Positions 1-5,744 of a DNA stretch of 13,617 nt are shown in pieces. Source of the DNA: Candidatus Omnitrophota bacterium (GTDB lineage Bacteria; Omnitrophota; 4484-213); the NCBI GenBank assembly GCA_030639955.1, contig DAOWKH010000084.1, positions 1 through 13,617 on the forward strand, written 5' to 3'. The translations under genes and the position numbers were made by a program. Under the pieces are notes generated by a model, which was not told where the DNA came from, did no database searches, and was given only the letters and a program-made list of their open reading frames with translations. Every line of letters starts with the position of its first letter. The first letter of the stretch is position 1.

Positions 1-7
1 AAATAAA

Positions 8-448
8 ATGATTACACAGATTATTCATAATCGGTTGTTTGGGGCTATCTTTTTTGCCTGGTTTTTTGCCCAGAGCATTAAGATAACAACCAATATTTTT
101 AAGAGAAAGCAAAGGTTTAATTTCAAATGGTTCGCTAATGCCGGGGGGATGCCCAGTTCCCACAGCGCTACGGTGGGAGCGTTAGCCGCAGGGGTGGGCA
201 TTAAGTGGGGATTTGATTCGGATATATTTGCCTTTGCTCTACTCTTTAGTCTGATTACTATCTTTAATGCCGCAGTTTTCCGTCGCAATGCCGGCAAACA
301 GGCGGAGATTTTAAATGAGGTTATTGAAGATATTTACGCCAAAAGAGGAATTAAAAAGGAGAAGTTGATAGAATTATTAGGGCATACTCCTTTGGAGGTA
401 ATCGCCGGAGCGATATTGGGAATTGGGGTGGCAGTTGTTTTTAAATGA
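8..448 (+). CDS. DUF212 / divergent PAP2 family membrane protein
   Basis: A 146-residue integral membrane protein of the DUF212 (divergent PAP2, YuiD-like) family. The signature GGMPSSHSA lies at about residues 46-54. The second family block, RRNAGKQAEILNEV, lies at about 92-105, and the C-terminal LLGHTPLEV motif followed by a Gly/Val-rich helix at about 123-145. Hydrophobic segments are visible near residues 8-26, 55-66, 72-90 and 128-144. The family is related to PAP2 acid phosphatases but has only a divergent active site, and its substrate is unknown. Length fits the family. Only seven bases precede the ATG, so its ribosome binding site cannot be judged. The usual family Asp before the RR block (YDA) is replaced here by FNA. 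The stop codon directly abuts the first three-hairpin element. Confidence 0.85.
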   Translation: MITQIIHNRLFGAIFFAWFFAQSIKITTNIFKRKQRFNFKWFANAGGMPSSHSATVGALAAGVGIKWGFDSDIFAFALLFSLITIFNAAVFRRNAGKQAEILNEVIEDIYAKRGIKKEKLIELLGHTPLEVIAGAILGIGVAVVFK

Positions 449-590
449 AACTTGGTTTTGCGGAGCAGGAAGTGCTTCGCAAAACCTTAGTTGAATTTAC
501 CCCCACCGTTTTGATTCGCTTTTGCGAATGCAAAACGGTGGGGGTAATGCATTCAAATAACTTACGTCGTGCTTTGCACTCCGTAAGTTA
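449..590. repeat. Three-hairpin intergenic element, copy I
   Basis: Three consecutive hairpins fill the gap between the DUF212 stop and the next start. Hairpin 1 spans 454-486, a continuous 14-bp stem with one G-T pair (GGTTTTGCG / CGCAAAACC plus an inner AGCA/TGCT), flanked by AACT (449-452) and AGTT (489-492), which can also pair. Hairpin 2 spans 497-547: 17 bp (TTACCCCCACCGTTTTG with its complement), then ATTCGC/GCGAAT around a TTTT loop, with a single bulged G. Hairpin 3 spans 558-590: TAACTTACG/CGTAAGTTA plus GTGC/GCAC around TTT. No T-tract follows any stem, so it does not look like an intrinsic terminator. Copies II and III share order, motifs and spacing. Confidence 0.9.
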
Positions 591-602
591 TGAACTTATT
601 AA

Positions 603-1427
603 ATGAAAAAAAAGATATTAATTACTTTTTTGATAGTAACAGTAATAGTTGCCATTAATCTAAGAAATAAAAGATGGCATTTACCGTCACAAAAAGGGGC
701 AATCCAGAAGATAAGAGAGAAAGTTAGAGATAGTAAAGTTTTGTTTGCCCGGGCAGAGGGGTATTTTCAAAAAGGGGAGCTGAACAAGGCGAAAGAAGCT
801 TATGAAAAAATAGTGAAGAGTTATTCAGGTAGTGAGGTTGCAAAGAAAGCGGAAGAAAGATTGGAGGAGACCAACATAGAACTCCTTTTTTCTCCCTTCA
901 ATATGGAGAGTAGTGAGATTTATAAAGTAAAGTCCCGGGATAGTCTTTTTATTATTGCTAAGAAATTTGGCACTACAGTTGATTTGATCAAGAAAAGCAA
1001 TAATTTAGAGAGCAGCGCTATTTATCCTGAGCAGAAACTAAAAATCCCCACAGCCAAATTCAGCATTCTAATTGATATATCTGATAGTATGCTTACTTTA
1101 AAAGCAAACGATAAAATGTTAAAAAGATATCTAGTTTCTACGGGCAAGAATAACTCTACCCCGCCGGGCAAGTTTAAGGTTGTGAGCAAATTAATAGACC
1201 CGGTATGGTATTATCAGGGAAAGGCAGTCTCCCCCCAGAGTTCTGATAATATATTGGGTTCAAGGTGGTTGGGTCTCTCTGTAAAGGGATGCGGTATTCA
1301 CGGCACTACCGAACCAGAGACGCTGGGTAAGCAGATTACCCGCGGCTGCATACGGATGTTTAACAAGGATGTAGAGGAACTTTACTCTATTGTTCCCATA
1401 GGGACGAAGGTAGTTATTGAAAATTGA
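603..1427 (+). CDS. LysM domain L,D-transpeptidase (YkuD family)
   Basis: A 274-residue envelope enzyme. Residues 2-20 form an N-terminal signal anchor (MKKK followed by a hydrophobic stretch). Residues about 45-85 look like a TPR/YbgF-type helical repeat (YFQKGELNKAKEAYEKIV). Residues about 103-148 are a LysM peptidoglycan-binding domain (YKVKSRDSLFIIAKKFG). Residues about 154-273 are the YkuD catalytic domain. The catalytic signature is present, with His233 (GIHGT) and Cys249 in TRGCIRM. Such enzymes make 3-3 peptidoglycan cross-links or attach proteins to peptidoglycan through the Cys thioester. The protein is probably membrane-anchored and faces the periplasm or outside. The ATG has no Shine-Dalgarno sequence and sits 12 nt after hairpin 3 of copy I. 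The stop codon lies inside an AT-rich heptamer array. Confidence 0.9.
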   Translation: MKKKILITFLIVTVIVAINLRNKRWHLPSQKGAIQKIREKVRDSKVLFARAEGYFQKGELNKAKEAYEKIVKSYSGSEVAKKAEERLEETNIELLFSPFNMESSEIYKVKSRDSLFIIAKKFGTTVDLIKKSNNLESSAIYPEQKLKIPTAKFSILIDISDSMLTLKANDKMLKRYLVSTGKNNSTPPGKFKVVSKLIDPVWYYQGKAVSPQSSDNILGSRWLGLSVKGCGIHGTTEPETLGKQITRGCIRMFNKDVEELYSIVPIGTKVVIEN

Positions 1428-1453
1428 AAATTGCTAATTGATAATTTTGCATT
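1419..1453. repeat. AT-rich 7-bp tandem array
   Basis: Five 7-bp units in register: GAAAATT, GAAAATT, GCTAATT, GATAATT, TTGCATT. The array provides the TGA stop of the L,D-transpeptidase gene (1425-1427) and runs to 3 nt before the comEC ATG, leaving no Shine-Dalgarno sequence. The same units occur at 11220-11247 and, as the complement, at 11056-11090. Confidence 0.8.
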
Positions 1454-1456
1454 GTT

Positions 1457-3091
1457 ATGTCTCTCCCTTTCGTATGGATAGCCCTTTGCTTTATCAGCGG
1501 AATTATCCTCTCTAAATATCTCCATCCTACTTTATTCTTAATCTATTTAATAGCGGCCATTTCTTGCCTCTTTCTTTTTTACCCTGTTAAATCCCGCAAA
1601 GCGGGAATTCGCCAAGGCGAATTATTTAATAGGGTGAACAACAAAAAGAAAGCGGTGTTTCTTGTTTTAATTGGTTTGGCCGGGGCAATTGCTTGCCGCA
1701 ATTCTCTATTCTATTCAGTTCAGAATATCGCTAATCTTTCTCCTGCTTCTGATATCCATATTATAGCAATAGTAGTAAAGCCACCGATAGAGAAAATCAC
1801 TTCTTATGGCAAGAAGACAATTCTGATTTTGCGGGCGGAGGAGGCAGGAGAAAGAAAGGTAAATGGGTTGGTAAAGGCGACTGTCTATAAACCCTTTAAG
1901 AGCTATGATTATGGAGATAGGCTGCTTTTAAAGGGAAAATTATATCGACCTTACAACTTCGGCGAATTTGATTATAAAAAATATTTGGCTACACAGAGAA
2001 TTCATTGTCTATTCTCTGGCAAAGGAAAGGATGTAGAAGTTCTCTCTGAGCATAGAAACCTACTTTTTTCTCCCCTGTTTTATCTTAGAGGGGTATTATC
2101 GGGTATTATTGATAAAAATTTATCCTCGCGAGAGGCATCTCTGCTAAAGGCAATTTTATTAGGTGAACGTTTTAATATCTCCCCTCAATTAAAAGAACTC
2201 TTTATAAATACGGGCACTATTCATATCCTTTCTATAAGCGGGCTGCACATTGGCATAATAGCAACTATCTTTCTTTTATTCTTTAAATTCTTACGTCTGC
2301 CTTATAAAGCGTATTATCTGCTTACTATAATTTTTATAATCTTATACGCCATCCTCAGTGGGGCGCGCGTGCCGGTAATAAGGGCAACAATCCTAACGGT
2401 TGTCATTTTAGCCGCGAGGTTGCTCAATCGCCCCTGTTCAATCTATAATTCTTTGGGGTTTGCCGCCTTTCTTATCTTAGCCATTCAGCCCTTATATTTA
2501 TTTGACCCGGGTTTTCAACTTTCTTTTCTGTGCGTGTTTTTTATAATCTACCTGACCCCTAAAATAGAAAGGGTTTTGGCGCACTTGTACGAGACGTTGT
2601 CCGAGGCGAAATCTCGCACATCTCGTCAACCTCACACACCTCGCCCAACAGTGTCTCGCAAAGTTAAGAGATTTGTTATCACTTCCTTCTCGGCCTCCTT
2701 GGCAGTTTGGTTGGGGATTTTTCCTTTAATCAGTTATTATTTTAAGAACTTTGTTCCGATAACCGTTCTGGCGAACTTAACAATCGTTCCTTTGCTTTTT
2801 GTTATTGTTGCCAATGGGTTTTTGCTTATTTTATCCACAGCGATTCCTATTTTATCAATCATTTTTGGGGCTATGGAGAGTATTTTCCTTGTTTTTTTGA
2901 TTAAAAGCGCGTCTCTCTTTTCGGGCTTACCTTTTTCCCATTTTCATTTCTCGCTTACCTTATTGGGGGTAGTTAGTTATTATTTCCTTCTTTTTCTGTT
3001 TGTTGGCGCGTATAAAAAGATATTTGGTTTGCTAAACTATGTGTTGCTGAAAAAAGGGAGATGTGGTAAAATAAACGAAGCCACAATTTAG
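1457..3091 (+). CDS. comEC: ComEC/Rec2-type DNA uptake channel protein
   Basis: A 544-residue polytopic membrane protein. ComEC forms the inner-membrane channel that imports single-stranded DNA during natural transformation. The N-terminal MSLPFVWIALCFISGIIL is typical of the family. It is followed by more membrane segments and a soluble DUF4131-like region (about residues 100-195). The Competence-domain hallmarks are LLKAILLGER, then ILSISGLHIGIIA (about residues 253-266), then LSGARVPVIRATIL (about 300-313), then multiple helices to the C-terminus. The C-terminal metallo-beta-lactamase domain of full-length ComEC (about 750 residues) is absent, as in many bacteria. Two stretches, residues 42-60 and about 378-401, are encoded by palindromic DNA and look like in-frame insertions. 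The start lacks a Shine-Dalgarno sequence. The TAG stop lies within hairpin 1 of repeat copy II, so the last residues (NEATI) are element-encoded. Confidence 0.9.
   Translation: MSLPFVWIALCFISGIILSKYLHPTLFLIYLIAAISCLFLFYPVKSRKAGIRQGELFNRVNNKKKAVFLVLIGLAGAIACRNSLFYSVQNIANLSPASDIHIIAIVVKPPIEKITSYGKKTILILRAEEAGERKVNGLVKATVYKPFKSYDYGDRLLLKGKLYRPYNFGEFDYKKYLATQRIHCLFSGKGKDVEVLSEHRNLLFSPLFYLRGVLSGIIDKNLSSREASLLKAILLGERFNISPQLKELFINTGTIHILSISGLHIGIIATIFLLFFKFLRLPYKAYYLLTIIFIILYAILSGARVPVIRATILTVVILAARLLNRPCSIYNSLGFAAFLILAIQPLYLFDPGFQLSFLCVFFIIYLTPKIERVLAHLYETLSEAKSRTSRQPHTPRPTVSRKVKRFVITSFSASLAVWLGIFPLISYYFKNFVPITVLANLTIVPLLFVIVANGFLLILSTAIPILSIIFGAMESIFLVFLIKSASLFSGLPFSHFHFSLTLLGVVSYYFLLFLFVGAYKKIFGLLNYVLLKKGRCGKINEATI
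1581..1635. repeat. Y-shaped palindromic element inside comEC
   Basis: The outer stem ACCCTGTTAAAT (1581-1592) pairs with ATTTAATAGGGT (1624-1635), one G-T pair. It encloses two perfect hairpins: CCCGC-AAA-GCGGG (1593-1605) and AATTCGCC-AA-GGCGAATT (1606-1623). Every base belongs to a stem or loop. It is translated without a stop as comEC residues 42-60, between two hydrophobic segments. The same outer stem and two-hairpin plan occurs in dcd (9285-9342), with the hairpins in the opposite order. Confidence 0.88.
2590..2658. repeat. Imperfect palindromic insertion inside comEC
   Basis: CGAGAC (2590-2595) pairs with GTCTCG (2653-2658), GTTG (2596-2599) with CAAC (2646-2649), and GGCG (2605-2608) with CGCC (2642-2645). 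An alternative inner stem is GCGA/TCGC (2606-2617), and ACGAGA (2589-2594) can also pair with TCTCGT (2620-2625). The encoded stretch (residues about 378-401) is hydrophilic and rich in Ser/Thr/Arg/Pro between two membrane helices, unlike the rest of the protein. The pairing is broken by bulges, so it is less certain than the other elements. Confidence 0.5.
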
Positions 3092-3225
3092 GCGACTGCA
3101 AGGAGACTAAATTGTATGGCTGAATTTACCCCCCCACCACTTTTTCAAGATGATTAACAACGCAGAAAAGTGGTGGGGGGTTCAATGCGCACAGCAACTT
3201 ACGTTCACTATCGTTCCGTAAGTTG
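3080..3225. repeat. Three-hairpin intergenic element, copy II
   Basis: Hairpin 1: CAATTTAG (3084-3091) pairs with CTAAATTG (3107-3114), with an extra outer GCCA/TGGC (3080-3083, 3117-3120). It contains the comEC stop codon. Hairpin 2: A(C7)ACCACTTTT (3128-3144) pairs with AAAAGTGGTGGGGGGT (3166-3181). Hairpin 3: CAACTTACG (3195-3203) pairs with CGTAAGTTG (3217-3225). The order, the C-rich arm of hairpin 2 and hairpin 3 match copies I and III. The core of hairpin 2 (3141-3169) is the reverse complement of the matching core in copy III, with two differences in 29 positions. The next start codon follows after 12 nt. Confidence 0.9.
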
Positions 3226-3237
3226 TGAACTTATTGA

Positions 3238-4434
3238 ATGAAAAAGTTTATTGCCGTTTTTATAACTATTATACTGCTTATTTTAATACTCTTGACCGCT
3301 GGTTTTATTTATTTAAAGCTCAATGCTACGACTATTGTAAACAGGAGCTTGGCCGGGGTTTTACCGGGAGCAAAGATAGGCAATATTGAAATCAAATATC
3401 CGCTTACCATAAAACTGTATCAGATTAGTTTAGACAAGATAGCCGAGATAAAAGAGGTCGATGTTTCTTTAAATATCCTGGGTTTATTATCCAGCCTGCC
3501 TGCCGGCAAGGCAGGGAAGCTAATTATCAGTAAACTCGCCATAATTGAGCCGCGGATTAATATTGTCAGAGAGGAGAACGGGGTTTTGAATATTGATTCT
3601 TTCAAAGCAACATTTTCTAAAAAAGAAGTCAAAGATAAAGAACCAACAAAAAAAGAAATCTCTATTATAATCGTAAATCTTATCGTCCGAGAGGGAGTGT
3701 TTTATATTACTGACAAGAGTCAGAAGGGGGTATTTAAGGCAAGCGTAGACGATATTAATTTGGTTATAAGCAATTTGGTATTTCCTGAGTTAAGCAAGAC
3801 CAATTTTAAGGGAGGATGCAAGATATCTATGGATAAGGGAGAGGCGAGAATTGATGTCGCGGGCTGGATAGATATGCTGGATAAGTCAATGGATGGAACA
3901 ATCACTATCAATGATGTTGATCTTATCTACTTTAATCGCCTGTTCTCTCTTTTATTTTTAAAGGACTTTGCCTCGGCAAATTTGGATGCCCTTATTAAAC
4001 TGACCGCTGTAAATAATGACCTGAATATTGCCTGCCATTTAGATATCTATAATGTATTCTTCAAGAAGAAAGAAGTAACTTTCCCTGTTTTAGAGGATGC
4101 TATAACCGGGGTGCCAGCCTCGCCGACGAGTCTAGGCGGGCGGGCAATAGGAGATAATGCCCTTTCTATTTTATTTACTGCTCTTAAACCAGAAGACAAC
4201 AGGATAAAATTAGATTTTACGCTTAAAACCAAATTAGATGCGCCGCTAATTAACAAAGCAGTTTTGCAAAAAGCAGTAATAAAAGAGATAAAGAAGAAGT
4301 TATCAAGCTTACCCGTGGATATGCTCAAGAGCAAGACAGGGAGTATTATTGAGGGAATAAAAGGCGAGATAAAAGACGCTGGTATTGATGTTATTAAGGA
4401 TACTTTCAGGAACTTGAAGAAAATGTTTAAGTGA
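3238..4434 (+). CDS. AsmA-like / DUF748-type envelope protein
   Basis: A 398-residue protein with one N-terminal membrane anchor (residues about 4-27, MKKF followed by an Ile/Leu-rich helix). A long extracytoplasmic region of alternating beta-strand character follows (for example KIGNIEIKYPLTIKLYQISL and IEPRINIVREENGVLNIDSF). These features resemble the N-terminal part of AsmA/DUF748 proteins, which are involved in envelope assembly or lipid transport. No catalytic motif is seen and the exact role is unknown. The C-terminal third (about residues 340-398) is Lys-rich and helical. Two short stretches, LPAGKAG (about 87-93) and PASPTSLGGRA (about 293-303), are encoded by GC-rich palindromes unlike the surrounding AT-rich coding DNA. 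The ATG follows hairpin 3 of copy II by 12 nt and has no Shine-Dalgarno sequence. Confidence 0.7.
   Translation: MKKFIAVFITIILLILILLTAGFIYLKLNATTIVNRSLAGVLPGAKIGNIEIKYPLTIKLYQISLDKIAEIKEVDVSLNILGLLSSLPAGKAGKLIISKLAIIEPRINIVREENGVLNIDSFKATFSKKEVKDKEPTKKEISIIIVNLIVREGVFYITDKSQKGVFKASVDDINLVISNLVFPELSKTNFKGGCKISMDKGEARIDVAGWIDMLDKSMDGTITINDVDLIYFNRLFSLLFLKDFASANLDALIKLTAVNNDLNIACHLDIYNVFFKKKEVTFPVLEDAITGVPASPTSLGGRAIGDNALSILFTALKPEDNRIKLDFTLKTKLDAPLINKAVLQKAVIKEIKKKLSSLPVDMLKSKTGSIIEGIKGEIKDAGIDVIKDTFRNLKKMFK
3495..3515. repeat. Small GC-rich palindrome in coding frame
   Basis: CCTGCCT (3495-3501) pairs with AGGCAGG (3509-3515) around an inner GCCGGC. It encodes Leu-Pro-Ala-Gly-Lys-Ala-Gly within the AsmA-like protein and contrasts with the AT-rich sequence on both sides. 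Confidence 0.7.
4112..4146. repeat. GC-rich palindrome in coding frame
   Basis: TGCCAGCCTCGCC (4112-4124) pairs with GGCGGGCGGGCA (4135-4146), with one mismatch and one bulge. The loop (4125-4134) holds a small GAC/GTC pairing. It is read through in frame as about 12 residues of the AsmA-like protein. Confidence 0.65.
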
Positions 4435-4589
4435 AACTACAATTTAGCGAGTCCACCTCAGGCGGGCGAAGCTAAATTGTTTAGTTGAACTTACCCCCCC
4501 ACCACTTTTCTGCGTTGCTAATCATCCTGAAAAAGTGGTGGGGGGTTCAATGCGCACAGCAATTTACGTTCACTACGTTCCGTAAGTTG
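4435..4589. repeat. Three-hairpin intergenic element, copy III
   Basis: It starts at the base after the AsmA-like stop codon. Hairpin 1: CAATTTAGC (4440-4448) pairs with GCTAAATTG (4471-4479) around an inner imperfect hairpin (4451-4467), flanked by AACT/AGTT (4435-4438, 4483-4486). Hairpin 2: A(C7)ACCACTTTT (4493-4509) pairs with AAAAGTGGTGGGGGGT (4531-4546), with outer TTGAA/TTCAA pairing (4485-4489, 4546-4550). Hairpin 3: CAATTTACG (4560-4568) pairs with CGTAAGTTG (4581-4589), one T-G pair. The segment 4546-4605 is nearly identical to 3181-3240 in direct orientation, but the hairpin 2 core (4506-4534) is inverted relative to copy II. Confidence 0.92.
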
Positions 4590-4602
4590 CGTGCTTATTA
4601 AA

Positions 4603-4674
4603 ATGGCAAAAGACAGAAACAAAGGCAAAGACAAAGGCGGCAAAAAAAAGAAGAAGAAAAAGAAGAAGAAATAA
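4603..4674 (+). CDS. Small lysine-rich peptide (23 residues)
   Basis: ATG at 4603 opens a 23-codon frame ending in TAA. It begins MAKDRNKGKDKGG and ends in ten consecutive Lys codons of mixed AAA/AAG. It sits after copy III exactly as the two larger genes sit after copies I and II (13 nt from hairpin 3, no Shine-Dalgarno sequence). That shared position is the main reason to list it. If made, it would be an extremely basic peptide that could bind nucleic acid or acidic surfaces. I recognise no family. A run of ten Lys codons could also be a remnant grown by replication slippage. It lies 84 nt upstream of trxA on the same strand. Confidence 0.45.
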   Translation: MAKDRNKGKDKGGKKKKKKKKKK

Positions 4675-4744
4675 ACGAAATTCATCTACCGCAGGCATAA
4701 TTCTTCACAATTTCGGTAACACTTGCAAGGGATTTTTGTGTTTT

Positions 4745-4750
4745 GAGGAG
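4745..4750 (+). promoter_or_regulatory. Shine-Dalgarno site of trxA
   Basis: GAGGAG lies 8 nt before the trxA ATG. It is a strong site, in contrast to the genes that directly follow repeats. I see no convincing sigma-70 promoter or TPP riboswitch in 4675-4758, although the operon ends in thiC. Confidence 0.75.
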
Positions 4751-4758
4751 AAGAGAAA

Positions 4759-5079
4759 ATGGAAATTGAATTAACCGATGCGAATTTCAAACAGGAGGTT
4801 TTGGATTCAGAGTTGCCCTGTCTGGTAGATTTCTGGGCACCCTGGTGCGGCCCCTGCTTGATGGTCGCTCCTGTACTTAAAGAAATCGCCCAGGAATATC
4901 AGGGGAAGATGAAGGTTTGCAAGCTGAATGTTGACCAAGCTCCCCAGACCGCTTCCGAATACGGGATTATGAGTATTCCCAGTTTACTAATTTTTAAAGA
5001 TGGCAAGATGGTGGATAAGCTCATTGGAGCAGTGCCGAAATCTGCCATTGAATCTGCGGTTAGGTCTTATTTAGGATGA
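4759..5079 (+). CDS. trxA: Thioredoxin
   Basis: A 106-residue thioredoxin, full length for the family. The redox motif WCGPC is at residues 29-33 (Cys30 and Cys33), preceded by VDFWAP. The cis-proline is Pro74 in [12 protein letters not shown]. It is a cytoplasmic dithiol reductant for ribonucleotide reductases, peroxiredoxins and other targets. In this operon it is paired with its reductase (trxB, two genes downstream). The gene heads a run of overlapping genes, and its TGA overlaps the yggS ATG by 4 nt, which indicates translational coupling. Confidence 0.95.
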   Translation: MEIELTDANFKQEVLDSELPCLVDFWAPWCGPCLMVAPVLKEIAQEYQGKMKVCKLNVDQAPQTASEYGIMSIPSLLIFKDGKMVDKLIGAVPKSAIESAVRSYLG

Positions 5080-5744
5080 TAAAAGAAAATGTCCGGAAGA
5101 TATTGAACGAACTGCCAGTTGGCGTAGAGTTAGTAGCCGCGGCTAAGACCAGAAGTGCAGAAGAGATTTTAGAGGCCGTTAAAGGGGGAATAAAGATTAT
5201 CGGCGAGAATTATGTGCAGGAAGCAGAGAAGATTCAGGCGCTAACCGCTCACCGCTCACCGCTAACCGTAAAGATAAAGTGGCATTTTATCGGGCATCTG
5301 CAGAGAAATAAAGTTAAAAGAGCAACAAATCTCTTTGATATAATTGAGAGTGTTGATTGTTTAGCGAGCGGAGAGGAGATTAATAAAGCATCTGTCCAGG
5401 AAGATAAAATAATGCCGATATTGATTGAGATAAATAGCGGCAGGGAGGAGCAGAAATTCGGCGTCCTACCTGAAAATGCTGAGGATTTAGTAAGAAAGTT
5501 ATCTAAATTTTCTAATATAAAAATAATGGGGTTGATGACAATGGGCCCGCGTTTTGGAAATCCCGAGGATGCCCGCCCTTATTTTAAAGAAACCAAGAAA
5601 ATATTCGAGAGAATTAAAACAGCCAACTTTCCGAATGTAGAAATGAAGTTCCTTTCGATGGGAATGAGCAATTCTTATCGGATTGCCATTGCCGAAGGGG
5701 CAAATATAGTAAGAATAGGAACGGGGATATTTGGGAAGAGATGA
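5076..5744 (+). CDS. yggS: YggS/PLPBP family pyridoxal phosphate homeostasis protein
   Basis: A 222-residue PLP-binding protein of the YggS/PROSC family, which buffers free pyridoxal 5'-phosphate and affects amino-acid and vitamin B6 balance. Diagnostic blocks are [12 protein letters not shown] (PLP lysine Lys24), [19 protein letters not shown] (about residues 69-79), [39 protein letters not shown] at the C-terminus. The usual SGDF/SxDxxxA segment reads SNSYRIA here. Residues about 55-65 ([11 protein letters not shown]) are encoded by a 7-bp tandem repeat and replace the variable loop before WHFIGHLQ. It overlaps trxA and amrS by 4 nt each. Confidence 0.93.
   Translation: MIKENVRKILNELPVGVELVAAAKTRSAEEILEAVKGGIKIIGENYVQEAEKIQALTAHRSPLTVKIKWHFIGHLQRNKVKRATNLFDIIESVDCLASGEEINKASVQEDKIMPILIEINSGREEQKFGVLPENAEDLVRKLSKFSNIKIMGLMTMGPRFGNPEDARPYFKETKKIFERIKTANFPNVEMKFLSMGMSNSYRIAIAEGANIVRIGTGIFGKR
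5240..5267. repeat. 7-bp tandem repeat within yggS
   Basis: Four 7-bp units: GCTAACC, GCTCACC, GCTCACC, GCTAACC. Because 7 is not a multiple of 3, three units encode a heptapeptide period (LTAHRSP). The four-unit stretch stays open in the yggS frame, in a loop that is variable in the family. Confidence 0.8.

Noticed and set aside
497..547. Hairpin 2 of the three-hairpin elements as a Rho-independent terminator
   Set aside because: The stems are strong and GC-rich at the base, but no T-tract follows in any copy and the C/G-run arm continues into another hairpin. Termination is possible but not supported.
449..602. T-box or known riboswitch leader before the L,D-transpeptidase gene
   Set aside because: No T-box specifier/antiterminator consensus or known aptamer core is visible. 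The same element also precedes unrelated genes.
1457..3091. Repeats near comEC as DNA uptake sequences
   Set aside because: Uptake sequences are short and present in very many copies. Nothing here allows that count, and the link to comEC may be only proximity.
449..4589. CRISPR array
   Set aside because: The repeats are more than 1 kb apart, are separated by genes, and have no regular spacers or cas genes.
4675..4758. TPP riboswitch for the thiC operon
   Set aside because: The conserved thi-box bases (CTGAGA and the second helix motif) are not present and the space is too short.
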